A stretch of DNA of 64,000 nt from Fibrobacter succinogenes (GTDB lineage: Bacteria > Fibrobacterota > Fibrobacteria > Fibrobacterales > Fibrobacteraceae), in assembly GCA_902794535.1 (NCBI GenBank), contig CADBHQ010000009.1, forward strand, positions 1 through 64,000, read 5' to 3'. The position numbers and the translations under genes are program-made. The first letter of the stretch is position 1. Each line of letters starts with the position of its first letter. This document shows, piece by piece, positions 49,545 to 57,714 of the stretch. The notes beneath the pieces are model-generated. The model did not search any database. It saw only the letters and a program-made list of their open reading frames with translations, and had not been told where the DNA came from.

Positions 49545-50921
49545 ATGGATTTTGATCAGATTCTGTCGCATTATAGAGCGAATGCCTGCGTGATGTCCGT
49601 GGACCTCTATCCGGATGGTTCTTACGGTAACATTCGCGTGGTGGCAGGAAACAAGGCTCATTGCGAAGAAATGGAATCGACTCAGGGGCGCCCGTTTGTG
49701 CCGGGGTGTCCGTATGAGCTGTGTTTTCCGAAGAATCAGAATTTTGAGGACCATTGTTTCCGCTGCGTGCAGTCGGGCAAGCCTCTCCATGCTTATGTTG
49801 ACCTGTACATGATGGGCCTTTGGCTGAACATGTTCTTGATGCCGCTGGACTCTGACCGCGAAAATGTCGGTTACTGCATTTACTGCTACGATGTGGCGCC
49901 CAAGGCTGATTCTTCGGCCATGGCTGACCTTTCTGCAGAAACGGCCTCGAATGTTCTCAAGGCTTGTATCAAACTGCGTGGCGCAGATAATGTCAAGCAG
50001 ACTTTTCAGGAAGTGGTCGAAGATATCCGTCAATCTTGTGATTCTGACCATTGCTGTATTTTGCTCACCGATGCCGAAAATCGCGAGTGTTCCATTTTTG
50101 CGGAATCGATTCGTGATGGTCTAAAAGTAAAGCCGATGTCGCGATACGTTGAAGGCTTTTATGCGATTGCTGAAACATGGCCGGAAACGCTTGCCGGCAG
50201 CACCTGCATTATTGTGAAAGACGAACGCGATATGGAAAAACTGCGCTTGTCTAATCCGATTTGGGGCTCGATGCTTGACCTTTCGGGCGTAAAGACGATT
50301 GTGCTTTTCCCGTTGCGCCATGGTGGCGAATTGCTCGGCTATTTGTGGACGGTTAATTTTAACGTCAATGATACGCTGAAGATTAAGGAGACGCTTGAAG
50401 TCTCCACGTTCCTTATCGCGTCTGAAATTTCAAGCTACCTGCTTTTGAACAAACTTCAGACGATGAGCACGATTGATTCGCTGACGGGCGTGAAAAATCG
50501 TAATGTGATGAACCACAGTATCGATCAAATTGTGGCGGGCCGCAAACCGACGCCTACGGCTGTTATATTTGCCGATTTGAATGGGCTGAAGCATACAAAT
50601 GACGAACTGGGACACAGCTCTGGTGATAAGGTTCTGCGCTCGGCTGCAGAAATTTTGCAGTACGTTTTCCCGGAAGAAAATGTATACCGTGCCGGTGGCG
50701 ATGAATTTATGGTGCTTGCTTCGAACATTACGGAAGATGAGCTGAATACCCGTATTGCCAAAATCCGCACGATGGCGAAGCTGTCTGAAAATGTGCGATT
50801 CTCTATTGGCACTTGTTATGGTGATTCTGATGTACGTAGGGCGATGCATATTGCAGACGAACGAATGTATGTCGATAAAAACTTTTTCTACGCCGAACAC
50901 CCTGAATTAAAATACAGGTAA
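49545..50921 (+). CDS. Cytosolic diguanylate cyclase (GGDEF) with N-terminal sensor domains
   Basis: 458 residues from ATG 49545 (GAGGG upstream at 49530-49534). No membrane segment. Residues 1-120 hold a Cys-containing PAS-like part (G-C-P-Y-E-L-C-F...H-C-F-R-C-V-Q-S-G-K-P). Residues about 150-300 look like a GAF domain (C-C-I-L-L-T-D-A...V-L-F-P-L-R-H-G-G-E-L-L-G-Y-L-W). The GGDEF domain follows: D-S-L-T-G-V-K-N-R-N, F-A-D-L-N-G-L-K, R-A-G-G-D-E-F (GGDEF at 384-388). The inhibitory R-x-x-D site is absent, unlike the cyclase at 28275. Confidence 0.88.
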   Translation: MDFDQILSHYRANACVMSVDLYPDGSYGNIRVVAGNKAHCEEMESTQGRPFVPGCPYELCFPKNQNFEDHCFRCVQSGKPLHAYVDLYMMGLWLNMFLMPLDSDRENVGYCIYCYDVAPKADSSAMADLSAETASNVLKACIKLRGADNVKQTFQEVVEDIRQSCDSDHCCILLTDAENRECSIFAESIRDGLKVKPMSRYVEGFYAIAETWPETLAGSTCIIVKDERDMEKLRLSNPIWGSMLDLSGVKTIVLFPLRHGGELLGYLWTVNFNVNDTLKIKETLEVSTFLIASEISSYLLLNKLQTMSTIDSLTGVKNRNVMNHSIDQIVAGRKPTPTAVIFADLNGLKHTNDELGHSSGDKVLRSAAEILQYVFPEENVYRAGGDEFMVLASNITEDELNTRIAKIRTMAKLSENVRFSIGTCYGDSDVRRAMHIADERMYVDKNFFYAEHPELKYR

Positions 50922-50927
50922 AAAATT

Positions 50928-52313
50928 GTGGGACGCACATACGCAGCGATTGACCTGAAGTCGTTCTTTGCCTCGGTGGAATGTATTCTCCGGGGTCTTG
51001 ATCCGCTTAAGGCAAAGCTTGTGGTGGCTGACGAAAGTCGTACTGAAAAGACGATTTGCTTGGCTGTGACGCCTGCGCTTAAGGCGTACGGGATTCCAGG
51101 GCGTGCGCGACTTTTCGAGGTGAACCAGAAGGTGCGCGAGGTACTGCGGCGTACGGGCGAAAAGATTGAATTCACCATCGCAAAGCCGCAAATGGCGAAG
51201 TACGTGGAATATTCCACGAAGGTCTACAATGTTTACCTGAAGTATGTGAGTGCCGAAGATATTCATGCGTATTCGATTGACGAATGCTTTTTGGATTTGA
51301 CGCGCTACTTGAAGCTTTATAAAAAGACTGCCCGTGAACTGGTGAAGACGATTATCCAAGATGTCTTTACGACTACGGGAATCACGGCCACGGGCGGTAT
51401 CGGCACGAATCTGTACCTTTGCAAGATTGCGATGGATGTGATGGCGAAGCATGTGGAGGCGGATGATGATGGTGTGCGCATTGCGGAACTTGACGAGATG
51501 AGTTATCGCAAACAGCTTTGGTCGCACAGGCCGATTACGAGCTTTTGGCAAGTGGGCCGCGGCATTGCGGAGCGCTTGGAAAATTGCAGGCTGAATGCGG
51601 GGCGTGGCATTTACACGATGGGTGACATTGCCCGCGTAAGCGTCAAGAATCCCGAAGCGCTCTACAAGTTGTTCGGCGTGAATGCGGAGATTTTGATTGA
51701 CCATGCTTGGGGTTACGAGCCTTGCACGATTGCGGACATCAAGAAGGCGAAACCGCGAAACAGGAGTACAGGCGAGGGCCAGGTGCTGCAGGACCCGTAC
51801 CCGTTTGACAAGGCGCGTCTTGTGGTGCGCGAAATGGTCGATACGGTTTCGATGACTTTGATTGCCCACGACTTGGTGACAAATGCGATGGTGCTCACGG
51901 TAGGTTATGACCGCGAAAATGTGGACAAGGGAATTTACCGCGGCGAAACGGTGATGGATGTTTACGGACGCATGCTCCCGAAGCCTGCACACGGCACGGC
52001 AAACATTGGTTATTATACCAGCTCGCAGTCGGTGATGGCGGATGCGGTTATGAAACTTTTTGACCGCATTGTAGACCCGAAACTGACCGTGCGTCGCTTG
52101 AACCTGGTGGCCGCCGACATTGTGGATGCAAGCCACGAACAGTATGACTTGTTTACTGATGTTAAAAAGCAGGAGCGCGAAAAGAAACGCCTGAAAGCAG
52201 AACTCCTTATCAAGAAACGTTTTGGCAAGAACGCCATTGTGAAGGGGATGGACTTGCAAGAAGGTGCGACCACTATTGAACGCAATGGACAAATCGGAGG
52301 ACATCGTGCCTAA
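50928..52313 (+). CDS. Y-family (translesion) DNA polymerase
   Basis: 461 residues, GTG start giving the standard Y-family N-terminus A-A-I-D-L-K-S-F-F-A-S-V-E-C (catalytic Asp; steric-gate Phe pair). The second catalytic block is Y-S-I-D-E-C-F-L-D (Asp-Glu); the helix-hairpin-helix region is near residues 200-240. Of the UvrX/UmuC-like group rather than DinB by layout. Bypasses damaged template bases. The stop overlaps the next small gene by eight bases. Confidence 0.92.
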   Translation: MGRTYAAIDLKSFFASVECILRGLDPLKAKLVVADESRTEKTICLAVTPALKAYGIPGRARLFEVNQKVREVLRRTGEKIEFTIAKPQMAKYVEYSTKVYNVYLKYVSAEDIHAYSIDECFLDLTRYLKLYKKTARELVKTIIQDVFTTTGITATGGIGTNLYLCKIAMDVMAKHVEADDDGVRIAELDEMSYRKQLWSHRPITSFWQVGRGIAERLENCRLNAGRGIYTMGDIARVSVKNPEALYKLFGVNAEILIDHAWGYEPCTIADIKKAKPRNRSTGEGQVLQDPYPFDKARLVVREMVDTVSMTLIAHDLVTNAMVLTVGYDRENVDKGIYRGETVMDVYGRMLPKPAHGTANIGYYTSSQSVMADAVMKLFDRIVDPKLTVRRLNLVAADIVDASHEQYDLFTDVKKQEREKKRLKAELLIKKRFGKNAIVKGMDLQEGATTIERNGQIGGHRA

Positions 52314-52521
52314 TTTTGATTATAGCGATATTATCGATTTGCCGTACCCGCGGAATGACTGGAATTTCTTGATTAAGCATCCGCGTATGAGCATGGAAGA
52401 CCGCGCGAAGATTTTCCACCCGTTTGCGGCATTGCGCGGTCATGCCGAGGCGCTTGATGCAACGGCCGAACGCAAGCAAGAGGCGGTCGCGAACGAGCTC
52501 ACGCTAGACGAAAATTTCTAG
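52306..52521 (+). CDS. Small YolD-like partner of the Y-family polymerase
   Basis: 71 residues with GTG start at 52306, preceded by CGGAGG at 52295-52300; an upstream in-frame ATG (52288) has no such site. The core reads M-S-M-E-D-R-A-K-I-F-H-P-F-A-A-L-R-G-H-A-E-A-L, the pattern of YolD-like proteins that lie beside UvrX/UmuC-type polymerases in Firmicutes. Possibly a UmuD-like accessory of translesion synthesis; inferred from linkage. Confidence 0.8.
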   Translation: MPNFDYSDIIDLPYPRNDWNFLIKHPRMSMEDRAKIFHPFAALRGHAEALDATAERKQEAVANELTLDENF

Positions 52522-52555
52522 ATTAATGATGTAAATCCTTTCACCCGAGGTTACC

Positions 52556-52903
52556 ATGAGTCTTGATGAAGAACGCATTCGCGAGCTGCAGCGTAAAGAC
52601 CAGGAACATGACGCACGCCTGGACATGCAAAAAGAAAAGGATGACGAACATGATGTTCGCATTGATGCCTTGTACAGTAAAGAGCGTGAACAGGATTTTA
52701 GATTGAAGGCCCAGGTGGCCAAAGATGCGGAGCACGATTTTCGCCTGAATTCTGTAGACAGCATCAACAAAATGCAGGATTCGGAACTGCACCGTCAATC
52801 GGAAAAGGATCGTGAACACGATGCCCGATTGGATGCGCTTGAAAAGCTTTGTGCCGAATTGTCGCAACGTGTAGCCGCTCTTGAAGAACAATTGAAAAAG
52901 TAG
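52556..52903 (+). CDS. Coiled-coil repeat protein of unknown function
   Basis: 115 residues, start ATG with GAGG nearby. About six degenerate units of roughly 14-15 residues, K-D-x-E-H-D-x-R-L-D-x-L, then a leucine heptad end (L-C-A-E-L-S-Q-R-V-A-A-L-E-E-Q-L). The period equals two heptads, so a long coiled coil is expected. No family recognised. Lies between the polymerase unit and the EF-G-like gene, six bases before the latter. Confidence 0.75.
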   Translation: MSLDEERIRELQRKDQEHDARLDMQKEKDDEHDVRIDALYSKEREQDFRLKAQVAKDAEHDFRLNSVDSINKMQDSELHRQSEKDREHDARLDALEKLCAELSQRVAALEEQLKK

Positions 52904-52909
52904 GGCGTC

Positions 52910-54871
52910 GTGACTCAGCCTGTTCGCAACATTGCAATCCTTGCCCACGTAGACGCCGGAAAGACAACTCTTTCGGAGCGTATTCTTTTTGCGGCGGGCG
53001 AGGTTCGCCGGCCGGGCAAGGTAGAAGAAGGCCTTGCTACCATGGACTATATGCCCGAAGAAAAAGAGCGCGGCATTACCATTGAAAGCGGCGTGGCGCA
53101 TTTCGAATGGAAGAACACCTGGTTCAATTTTATTGATACTCCGGGCCATGTAGATTTTGGTGCCGAAGTCGACACGGCGCTGACTGCCGTCGAGGGCGCG
53201 GTACTTGTGGTGAGTGCCGCGAGCGGAGTGGAAACGCAAACTGTGGCCGCCTTCCGTAAACTACGCGAAGCGGGCGTGCGGACGATTTTATTTGTCAATA
53301 AGCTTGACAATCCCGATTATTCCCTTGACGAGACGCTGATCAATATCGAAGAAGTTCTGGGCGTGCGCCCGGTACTCATGACTCTCCCGGAATACAAGGG
53401 CGGACGCATGTCGGGCGTGCTCGATGTGCTTAGCAAAAGTCGCCTGATTCATTCGGATTCGGGCGAAGAAGTCATCGATGATTCCTGGCCGCAATCGGGT
53501 GAGGTGAGTGATTCCACCGAGAAAATCAAGAAGCATTACGCCGAAGCGGTGGAATTCGCGAGCAACTTTGACGATGAAGTTTTGCAGCTTGCGCTCGAAG
53601 GAAAGCCGGTTCCGCCTAAAACGCTTTTGCGCGGACTGAAGGAACTGGCGAAGAATAAAGATTATGCTCTGTGCTATGCAGGCTCGGCTATCGAAGGTTT
53701 CGGGGTGCGCAGCCTGACAACGGCGCTATCGTTCTTCTTGCCCGATGTGCCTGAATTTGCGGACAATGAATTAGGCCAAGTTATTCGACTGCGCCATTTT
53801 AAAGGCGTGGGCGAAATTTCGCTGTTCCGTAGTCATACGAACATGGAACGCAAAGAATGGCCTGCGGGTTTTGAATTCTCACGTTTGAAAGCAAACTTGT
53901 TGCAGCCTGTTGACGAAATTCGCTCCGGCGACATTTACGCCATGCGCAGCCCGTTCGAAACGGAACTCGGACAGGTGATTTATTTAGACGGAACGTCATT
54001 GCGAGCCGAAGGCGAAGTAATCCATGACGAATCAACATCCCTCCGTGACAAATACCAGCCGCTCTTGCAGACCCGCGTGGAATGCCTGGGTGCCGAAGAT
54101 TATCATCATGTGGAAAAGAGCCTGAATGTTTTGGCTCGCATGGATCCCTCTTTCCGCGTGCAAAAAGACGATGGCGGATTCTGGTATTTGCATACGGTAG
54201 GCGAAGTGCAGCTGGACGTGTTGCTAGCCCGACTCAAGCGCGAATTCGGTTGCGAAGTCAAGGCTGGCAGCCCTGAGGTGCGCTGGCAGGAACGCCTCTG
54301 CCGTAACGTGGGCCCGGTCGAGAATTCCTTCCAGCTCGGGCCGCACAAGATTTCGATTAAGTTGTCCGCTTCCCCGCTTGACGGCGATGCGCATGATATT
54401 CGCTTGTCTGCAGAATTCTTGGAAACGGCTCCGCGCGAAATTTTGGCAGGTGTGCGTTCGGCACTTTTGGAATCGACTGAAATTGGCGTACTCGGCAAGG
54501 GCCCGCTCGTGGGGGTGTGCTTTGAAGTCCATGAATTCACCTGGACCGAAGGCGCTTTGCCGCCCATGATCAAAAAAGCTTGTGCCGATGCGGTCACGAA
54601 ACTCATCAAGCCTGCCGACGTGCAGCTGTACGAGCCCATCATGGAACTTTCGCTGGAATGCCCTGTGAATTTTGCAGGCCTTGTGACGGGCGACATTCAG
54701 TCTCGCGATGGCAAGGTGAAGGAAATCGGTGGCGACGGCAAGACCCATTTTTTGAAGGCCGAAGTCCCGCTGCGTAAGATTTTCGGATACGCTACAGGTG
54801 TCCGTAGCATCAGCAAGGGCACTGCGCTTTATAGCATGAAGTTGCTCGGGTATAGACCAGCGACAGTTTAG
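52910..54871 (+). CDS. EF-G-like translational GTPase (paralogue or ribosomal-protection type)
   Basis: 653 residues, GTG start. All G motifs are present: A-H-V-D-A-G-K-T-T, R-G-I-T-I-E-S-G, D-T-P-G-H-V-D-F, N-K-L-D. Domains II to V follow, including G-E-V-Q-L-D-V-L and G-D-I-Q-S-R-D-G-K-V-K-E. It is shorter than housekeeping EF-G (about 700) and close to the Tet(M)/EF-G2 size. Binds the ribosome using GTP. It could be an EF-G2 or a ribosome-protection relative, but resistance cannot be claimed from sequence alone. Convergent with the DUF58 gene, with a four-base overlap. Confidence 0.88.
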   Translation: MTQPVRNIAILAHVDAGKTTLSERILFAAGEVRRPGKVEEGLATMDYMPEEKERGITIESGVAHFEWKNTWFNFIDTPGHVDFGAEVDTALTAVEGAVLVVSAASGVETQTVAAFRKLREAGVRTILFVNKLDNPDYSLDETLINIEEVLGVRPVLMTLPEYKGGRMSGVLDVLSKSRLIHSDSGEEVIDDSWPQSGEVSDSTEKIKKHYAEAVEFASNFDDEVLQLALEGKPVPPKTLLRGLKELAKNKDYALCYAGSAIEGFGVRSLTTALSFFLPDVPEFADNELGQVIRLRHFKGVGEISLFRSHTNMERKEWPAGFEFSRLKANLLQPVDEIRSGDIYAMRSPFETELGQVIYLDGTSLRAEGEVIHDESTSLRDKYQPLLQTRVECLGAEDYHHVEKSLNVLARMDPSFRVQKDDGGFWYLHTVGEVQLDVLLARLKREFGCEVKAGSPEVRWQERLCRNVGPVENSFQLGPHKISIKLSASPLDGDAHDIRLSAEFLETAPREILAGVRSALLESTEIGVLGKGPLVGVCFEVHEFTWTEGALPPMIKKACADAVTKLIKPADVQLYEPIMELSLECPVNFAGLVTGDIQSRDGKVKEIGGDGKTHFLKAEVPLRKIFGYATGVRSISKGTALYSMKLLGYRPATV

Positions 54872-55758
54872 AGTCGGGCGGCTTTCGCTCTGCGGCGGAA
54901 GTGCTCGATAAGCGGGGCGACTGTTTCCTTGAAATCGTCGTGAGTTTCGATGCGTACGAAGTCAATGGACATGCGTTGGAAGAGTTCCTTGGTGGCCTTG
55001 CCCTGACGCTTGGCTTCGCGGGCAAATGCTTCGCGGAAGGTGGCGTCGCCAGTATCAATCAAGAGCGTTTCGCCGGTTTCGGGGTCTTCAAGTTCCACAA
55101 GGCCTGCGGGCGGAAGTTCCATTTCACGCGGGTCAACGACAGAGACCGCAAGCACGTCGTGGCGCTTACGAAGAATCTTGAAAGCGTTTTCGAAACCTTC
55201 GTCAAGGAAGTCGCTCATCACCACGACAACGGCACGACGATTCAAAATCTTGCCGGCATATTCCAGGGCCACCTGCGTATTCGTGCCGTGGTGCTGCGGC
55301 TTGAAGTAAAGGATTTCGCGGATAAGACGCAGCACGTGCTTGCGGCCTTTCTCCGGCGGAATGAAAAGCTCCACTTGGTCGGTGTAAATCAGCAGGCCGA
55401 CCTTGTCATTATTCTTGATGGCGGCGAACGCGAGGAGGGCCGTCAAAGTCGCCATGACTTCGCCCTTCATCTGCTTGCCGGAACCGAATTCCGAGCTGCT
55501 GGATGCGTCGACCATCAAAAGCATGGTCATTTCGCGTTCTTCGATAAACTTCTTCACATAGGGCGTGCCCGTTCGTGCGGTCACGTTCCAGTCGATAGTA
55601 CGCACATCGTCGCCCGGCATGTATTCGCGCACCTCGCTGAATTCCATACCGTTGCCTTTGAAGGAACTGTGGTAAGCGCCGGTCATCACGGTGTCGAGCG
55701 TGCCGCGAACGCTAAGTTCAATGCGGCTGACGGTCTTTAAAACTTCTTTATCTAACAT
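54868..55758 (-). CDS. DUF58-domain protein
   Basis: 296 residues. F-S-E-V-R-E-Y-M-P-G-D-D-V-R-T-I-D-W-N-V-T-A-R (DUF58 hallmark, residues about 40-62), followed by a von Willebrand-A-like fold with a D-A-S-S-S metal site. Family members sit in MoxR/Bat operons and help assemble or activate cell-envelope complexes. Here no MoxR gene is adjacent; the BatC-like genes lie about 7 kb away. Function inferred. Confidence 0.92.
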   Translation of the reverse strand: MLDKEVLKTVSRIELSVRGTLDTVMTGAYHSSFKGNGMEFSEVREYMPGDDVRTIDWNVTARTGTPYVKKFIEEREMTMLLMVDASSSSEFGSGKQMKGEVMATLTALLAFAAIKNNDKVGLLIYTDQVELFIPPEKGRKHVLRLIREILYFKPQHHGTNTQVALEYAGKILNRRAVVVVMSDFLDEGFENAFKILRKRHDVLAVSVVDPREMELPPAGLVELEDPETGETLLIDTGDATFREAFAREAKRQGKATKELFQRMSIDFVRIETHDDFKETVAPLIEHFRRRAKAARL

Positions 55759-55824
55759 CTCAAAGTCTCTTTTTTACGCTAAGAATATACAAAAAATCCC
55801 CCAAAAAGGCTATGTACGCTGTTC

Positions 55825-55907
55825 GGGGGCGTTACGGGGGCCTCCCCGTAGTGGGGGTAGGGAGCAACAGCGCCTGCGCGGTGCGAACGAGGGGGAGGCG
55901 TCCCCCT
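55825..55907. repeat. G-rich double-hairpin intergenic element
   Basis: Two strong hairpins: ACGGGG-GCCT-CCCCGT near 55834-55849 and AGGGGGA-GGCG-TCCCCCT near 55890-55907. Four G runs of 3-5 lie between 55825 and 55862, a possible G-quadruplex. It lies between divergent genes, so it is not an ordinary terminator. The rest of the 55759-56017 spacer is AT-rich and holds no gene. Confidence 0.65.
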
Positions 55908-56017
55908 TTCATATACAAAAAATGGAAAAAAAAGCAACTTGGAGCGGTCACGCGCAAAAAAAATGATTATTTTGTTAGGCGCAAGGCTGAATCACACAAC
56001 CCTATTTACAGGTAGCT

Positions 56018-57364
56018 ATGTCGGCAAAAGTAACGAGCAGCGACAAGATTGAAGATTTGTTCCCGGAAACCCCCATCCGCAAAATCATCACGCCGATGGA
56101 ACGACTGATGAAGGTGGAGACGACCGGTGGCATCGTTTTGATTATCATGACGATTGCGGCCCTGATCTGGGCAAATGTCAGCCCTGAATCTTACCATCAT
56201 GTTTGGCACATGCCTTTTGCGCTCACGATTGGCAGTTGGGTCGGCTCGGCCGATTTGCACTGGCTCATTAACGACGCCATGATGACGATTTTCTTCTTCA
56301 ATATCGGGCTTGAAGTCAAGGGTGAAATGACCTATGGCGAACTCAGGAACCCGAAGGCGGCGAGCTTGCCGATTATTGCGGCGGCTGGCGGTATGTTGTT
56401 CCCGGCTTTGATTTATTTGCTGCTTTGCCCGCATGGTGCAAATAGCGCGGCGCATGGTTGGGGTGTTCCAACTGCAACGGATATTGCTTTTGTGGTGGGC
56501 TGCATGGCGATTCTTGGAAAGAAGGTTCCGCATGCACTCCGCGTGATGATTTTGACGTTGGCTATTGCAGACGATATCGGTGCAATCTTGGTGATTGCGA
56601 TCGGTTATCCGAGTGGCGACGGCGTGAACTTTATCGCACTCGGTACGGGATTTGCCCTGCTTGCCTTGATTAACGTGATGTTCCGCATTGGTGTGCGTAA
56701 CCTGCTGTTGCATGGCGTGATTGGTATTGCCGTGTGGGCGTTCTTTGTGAAGAGTGGCGTGCATCCGACTATTGCGGGCGTGCTGCTCGGACTCTCGGTG
56801 CCGGCAAAGCCTGTGCTTGCGAAGGGCAAGCTTGCTCATTTCGCTGGCAGCGTGGGTGGAGCTCTTTCGGGCGAAGCGAAGGACCGCAACGAACAGTACG
56901 AGGTCTTTACGTTGTTGAAGCGCGGTGCTCGCGAAAGTATTTCGATGCAGGAACGTTTCTTCAAGCCGCTCGTACCGTGGGTGAACTTCTTTATCATGCC
57001 GCTGTTTGCGCTCAGCAACGCGGGTGTCGAAATCAAGCTTGGTGGCGTGGAAGTGCCTGTGATGGGTGCGGTGGCGCTGGCCTTGATTTTGGGCAAGCCG
57101 ATTGGTATTTTCCTGTTCAGCCTGCTTGCCGTGAAGGTGGGCGTGTCGGTGAAGCCGAGCTACAGCTGGAAGGTTTTGTGGGGCGGTGGTATGCTTGCCG
57201 GTATCGGCTTTACCATGGCCTTGTTTGTGGCAAACCTCGCCTTCGAGGTGGGCGACCGTCAGGATTCCGCCAAGCTCGGTATTCTGCTGGGTAGCTTCTG
57301 TGCCGCAATCCTTGGCACCATCTACATGAACCTGGTGTCGAAGGCGCATCACGAAGAATCGTAA
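56018..57364 (+). CDS. nhaA: Na+/H+ antiporter NhaA
   Basis: 448 residues, about 12 membrane helices. Family motifs: N-D-A-M-M-T-I-F-F-F-N-I-G-L-E-V-K, G-W-G-V-P-T-A-T-D-I-A-F (ion-path Thr/Asp), and L-A-I-A-D-D-I-G-A-I (the paired catalytic Asp). Exchanges protons for sodium to control pH and salt. The next gene overlaps by one base (TAATG). Confidence 0.96.
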   Translation: MSAKVTSSDKIEDLFPETPIRKIITPMERLMKVETTGGIVLIIMTIAALIWANVSPESYHHVWHMPFALTIGSWVGSADLHWLINDAMMTIFFFNIGLEVKGEMTYGELRNPKAASLPIIAAAGGMLFPALIYLLLCPHGANSAAHGWGVPTATDIAFVVGCMAILGKKVPHALRVMILTLAIADDIGAILVIAIGYPSGDGVNFIALGTGFALLALINVMFRIGVRNLLLHGVIGIAVWAFFVKSGVHPTIAGVLLGLSVPAKPVLAKGKLAHFAGSVGGALSGEAKDRNEQYEVFTLLKRGARESISMQERFFKPLVPWVNFFIMPLFALSNAGVEIKLGGVEVPVMGAVALALILGKPIGIFLFSLLAVKVGVSVKPSYSWKVLWGGGMLAGIGFTMALFVANLAFEVGDRQDSAKLGILLGSFCAAILGTIYMNLVSKAHHEES

Positions 57365-57668
57365 TGCCGCACTTTGTGTACATGCTCCGTTGTGCGGGTG
57401 ACCGCATTTATACGGGGTATGCCGTCGATGTCGAAGCTCGTTTTGAACAACATAAATCCGGCAAGGGAGCCAAGTTTACCAAGGCGTTCCCGCCGGAATG
57501 TATTTTAAGAAAATTTGAATTAAATAGCCACGAAGAGGCGTTGCGCCTGCTGCTGGCGACGAAGCCTTGGCGGCGCAATTAATTGAAGGCCTCGGCGAAA
57601 CACTTGAAGAAAGTCGCGCCCGCAAGCGCCGCGAAAAACGGAAAAACATTACCTCTGACGACGATTGA
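57364..57668 (+). pseudogene. GIY-YIG family protein (YhbQ/UPF0213-like), frameshifted
   Basis: Starts with F-V-Y-M-L-R-C-A-G-D-R-I-Y-T-G-Y-A-V-D-V, the GIY-YIG nuclease fold, through H-K-S-G-K-G-A-K-F-T and H-E-E-A-L-R. The frame then changes after about 57549: the usual end resumes in another frame (E-A-L-A-A-Q-L-I-E-G-L-G-E-T-L-E-E-S-R-A-R-K-R-R-E-K) from 57561 to the stop at 57668. In the original frame the protein ends early at 57582 after 72 residues. A segment of the family's conserved linker is missing, so a short out-of-frame deletion is the simplest reading. The start overlaps the nhaA stop by one base. Confidence 0.75.
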
Positions 57669-57714
57669 TATTGTATATTTCTGCAAGAATGAATCTGTCA
57701 AAATAGGGGATGAT

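Noticed and set aside
56006..57352. Minus-strand open frame of about 448 codons opposite nhaA
   Set aside because: Mirror of the nhaA coding frame, with His/Arg/Asn-rich nonsense translation.
57583..57714. Extended N-terminus of the TPR-like protein at 57715
   Set aside because: This stretch encodes the tail of the GIY-YIG gene in another frame; a ribosome site supports ATG 57715.
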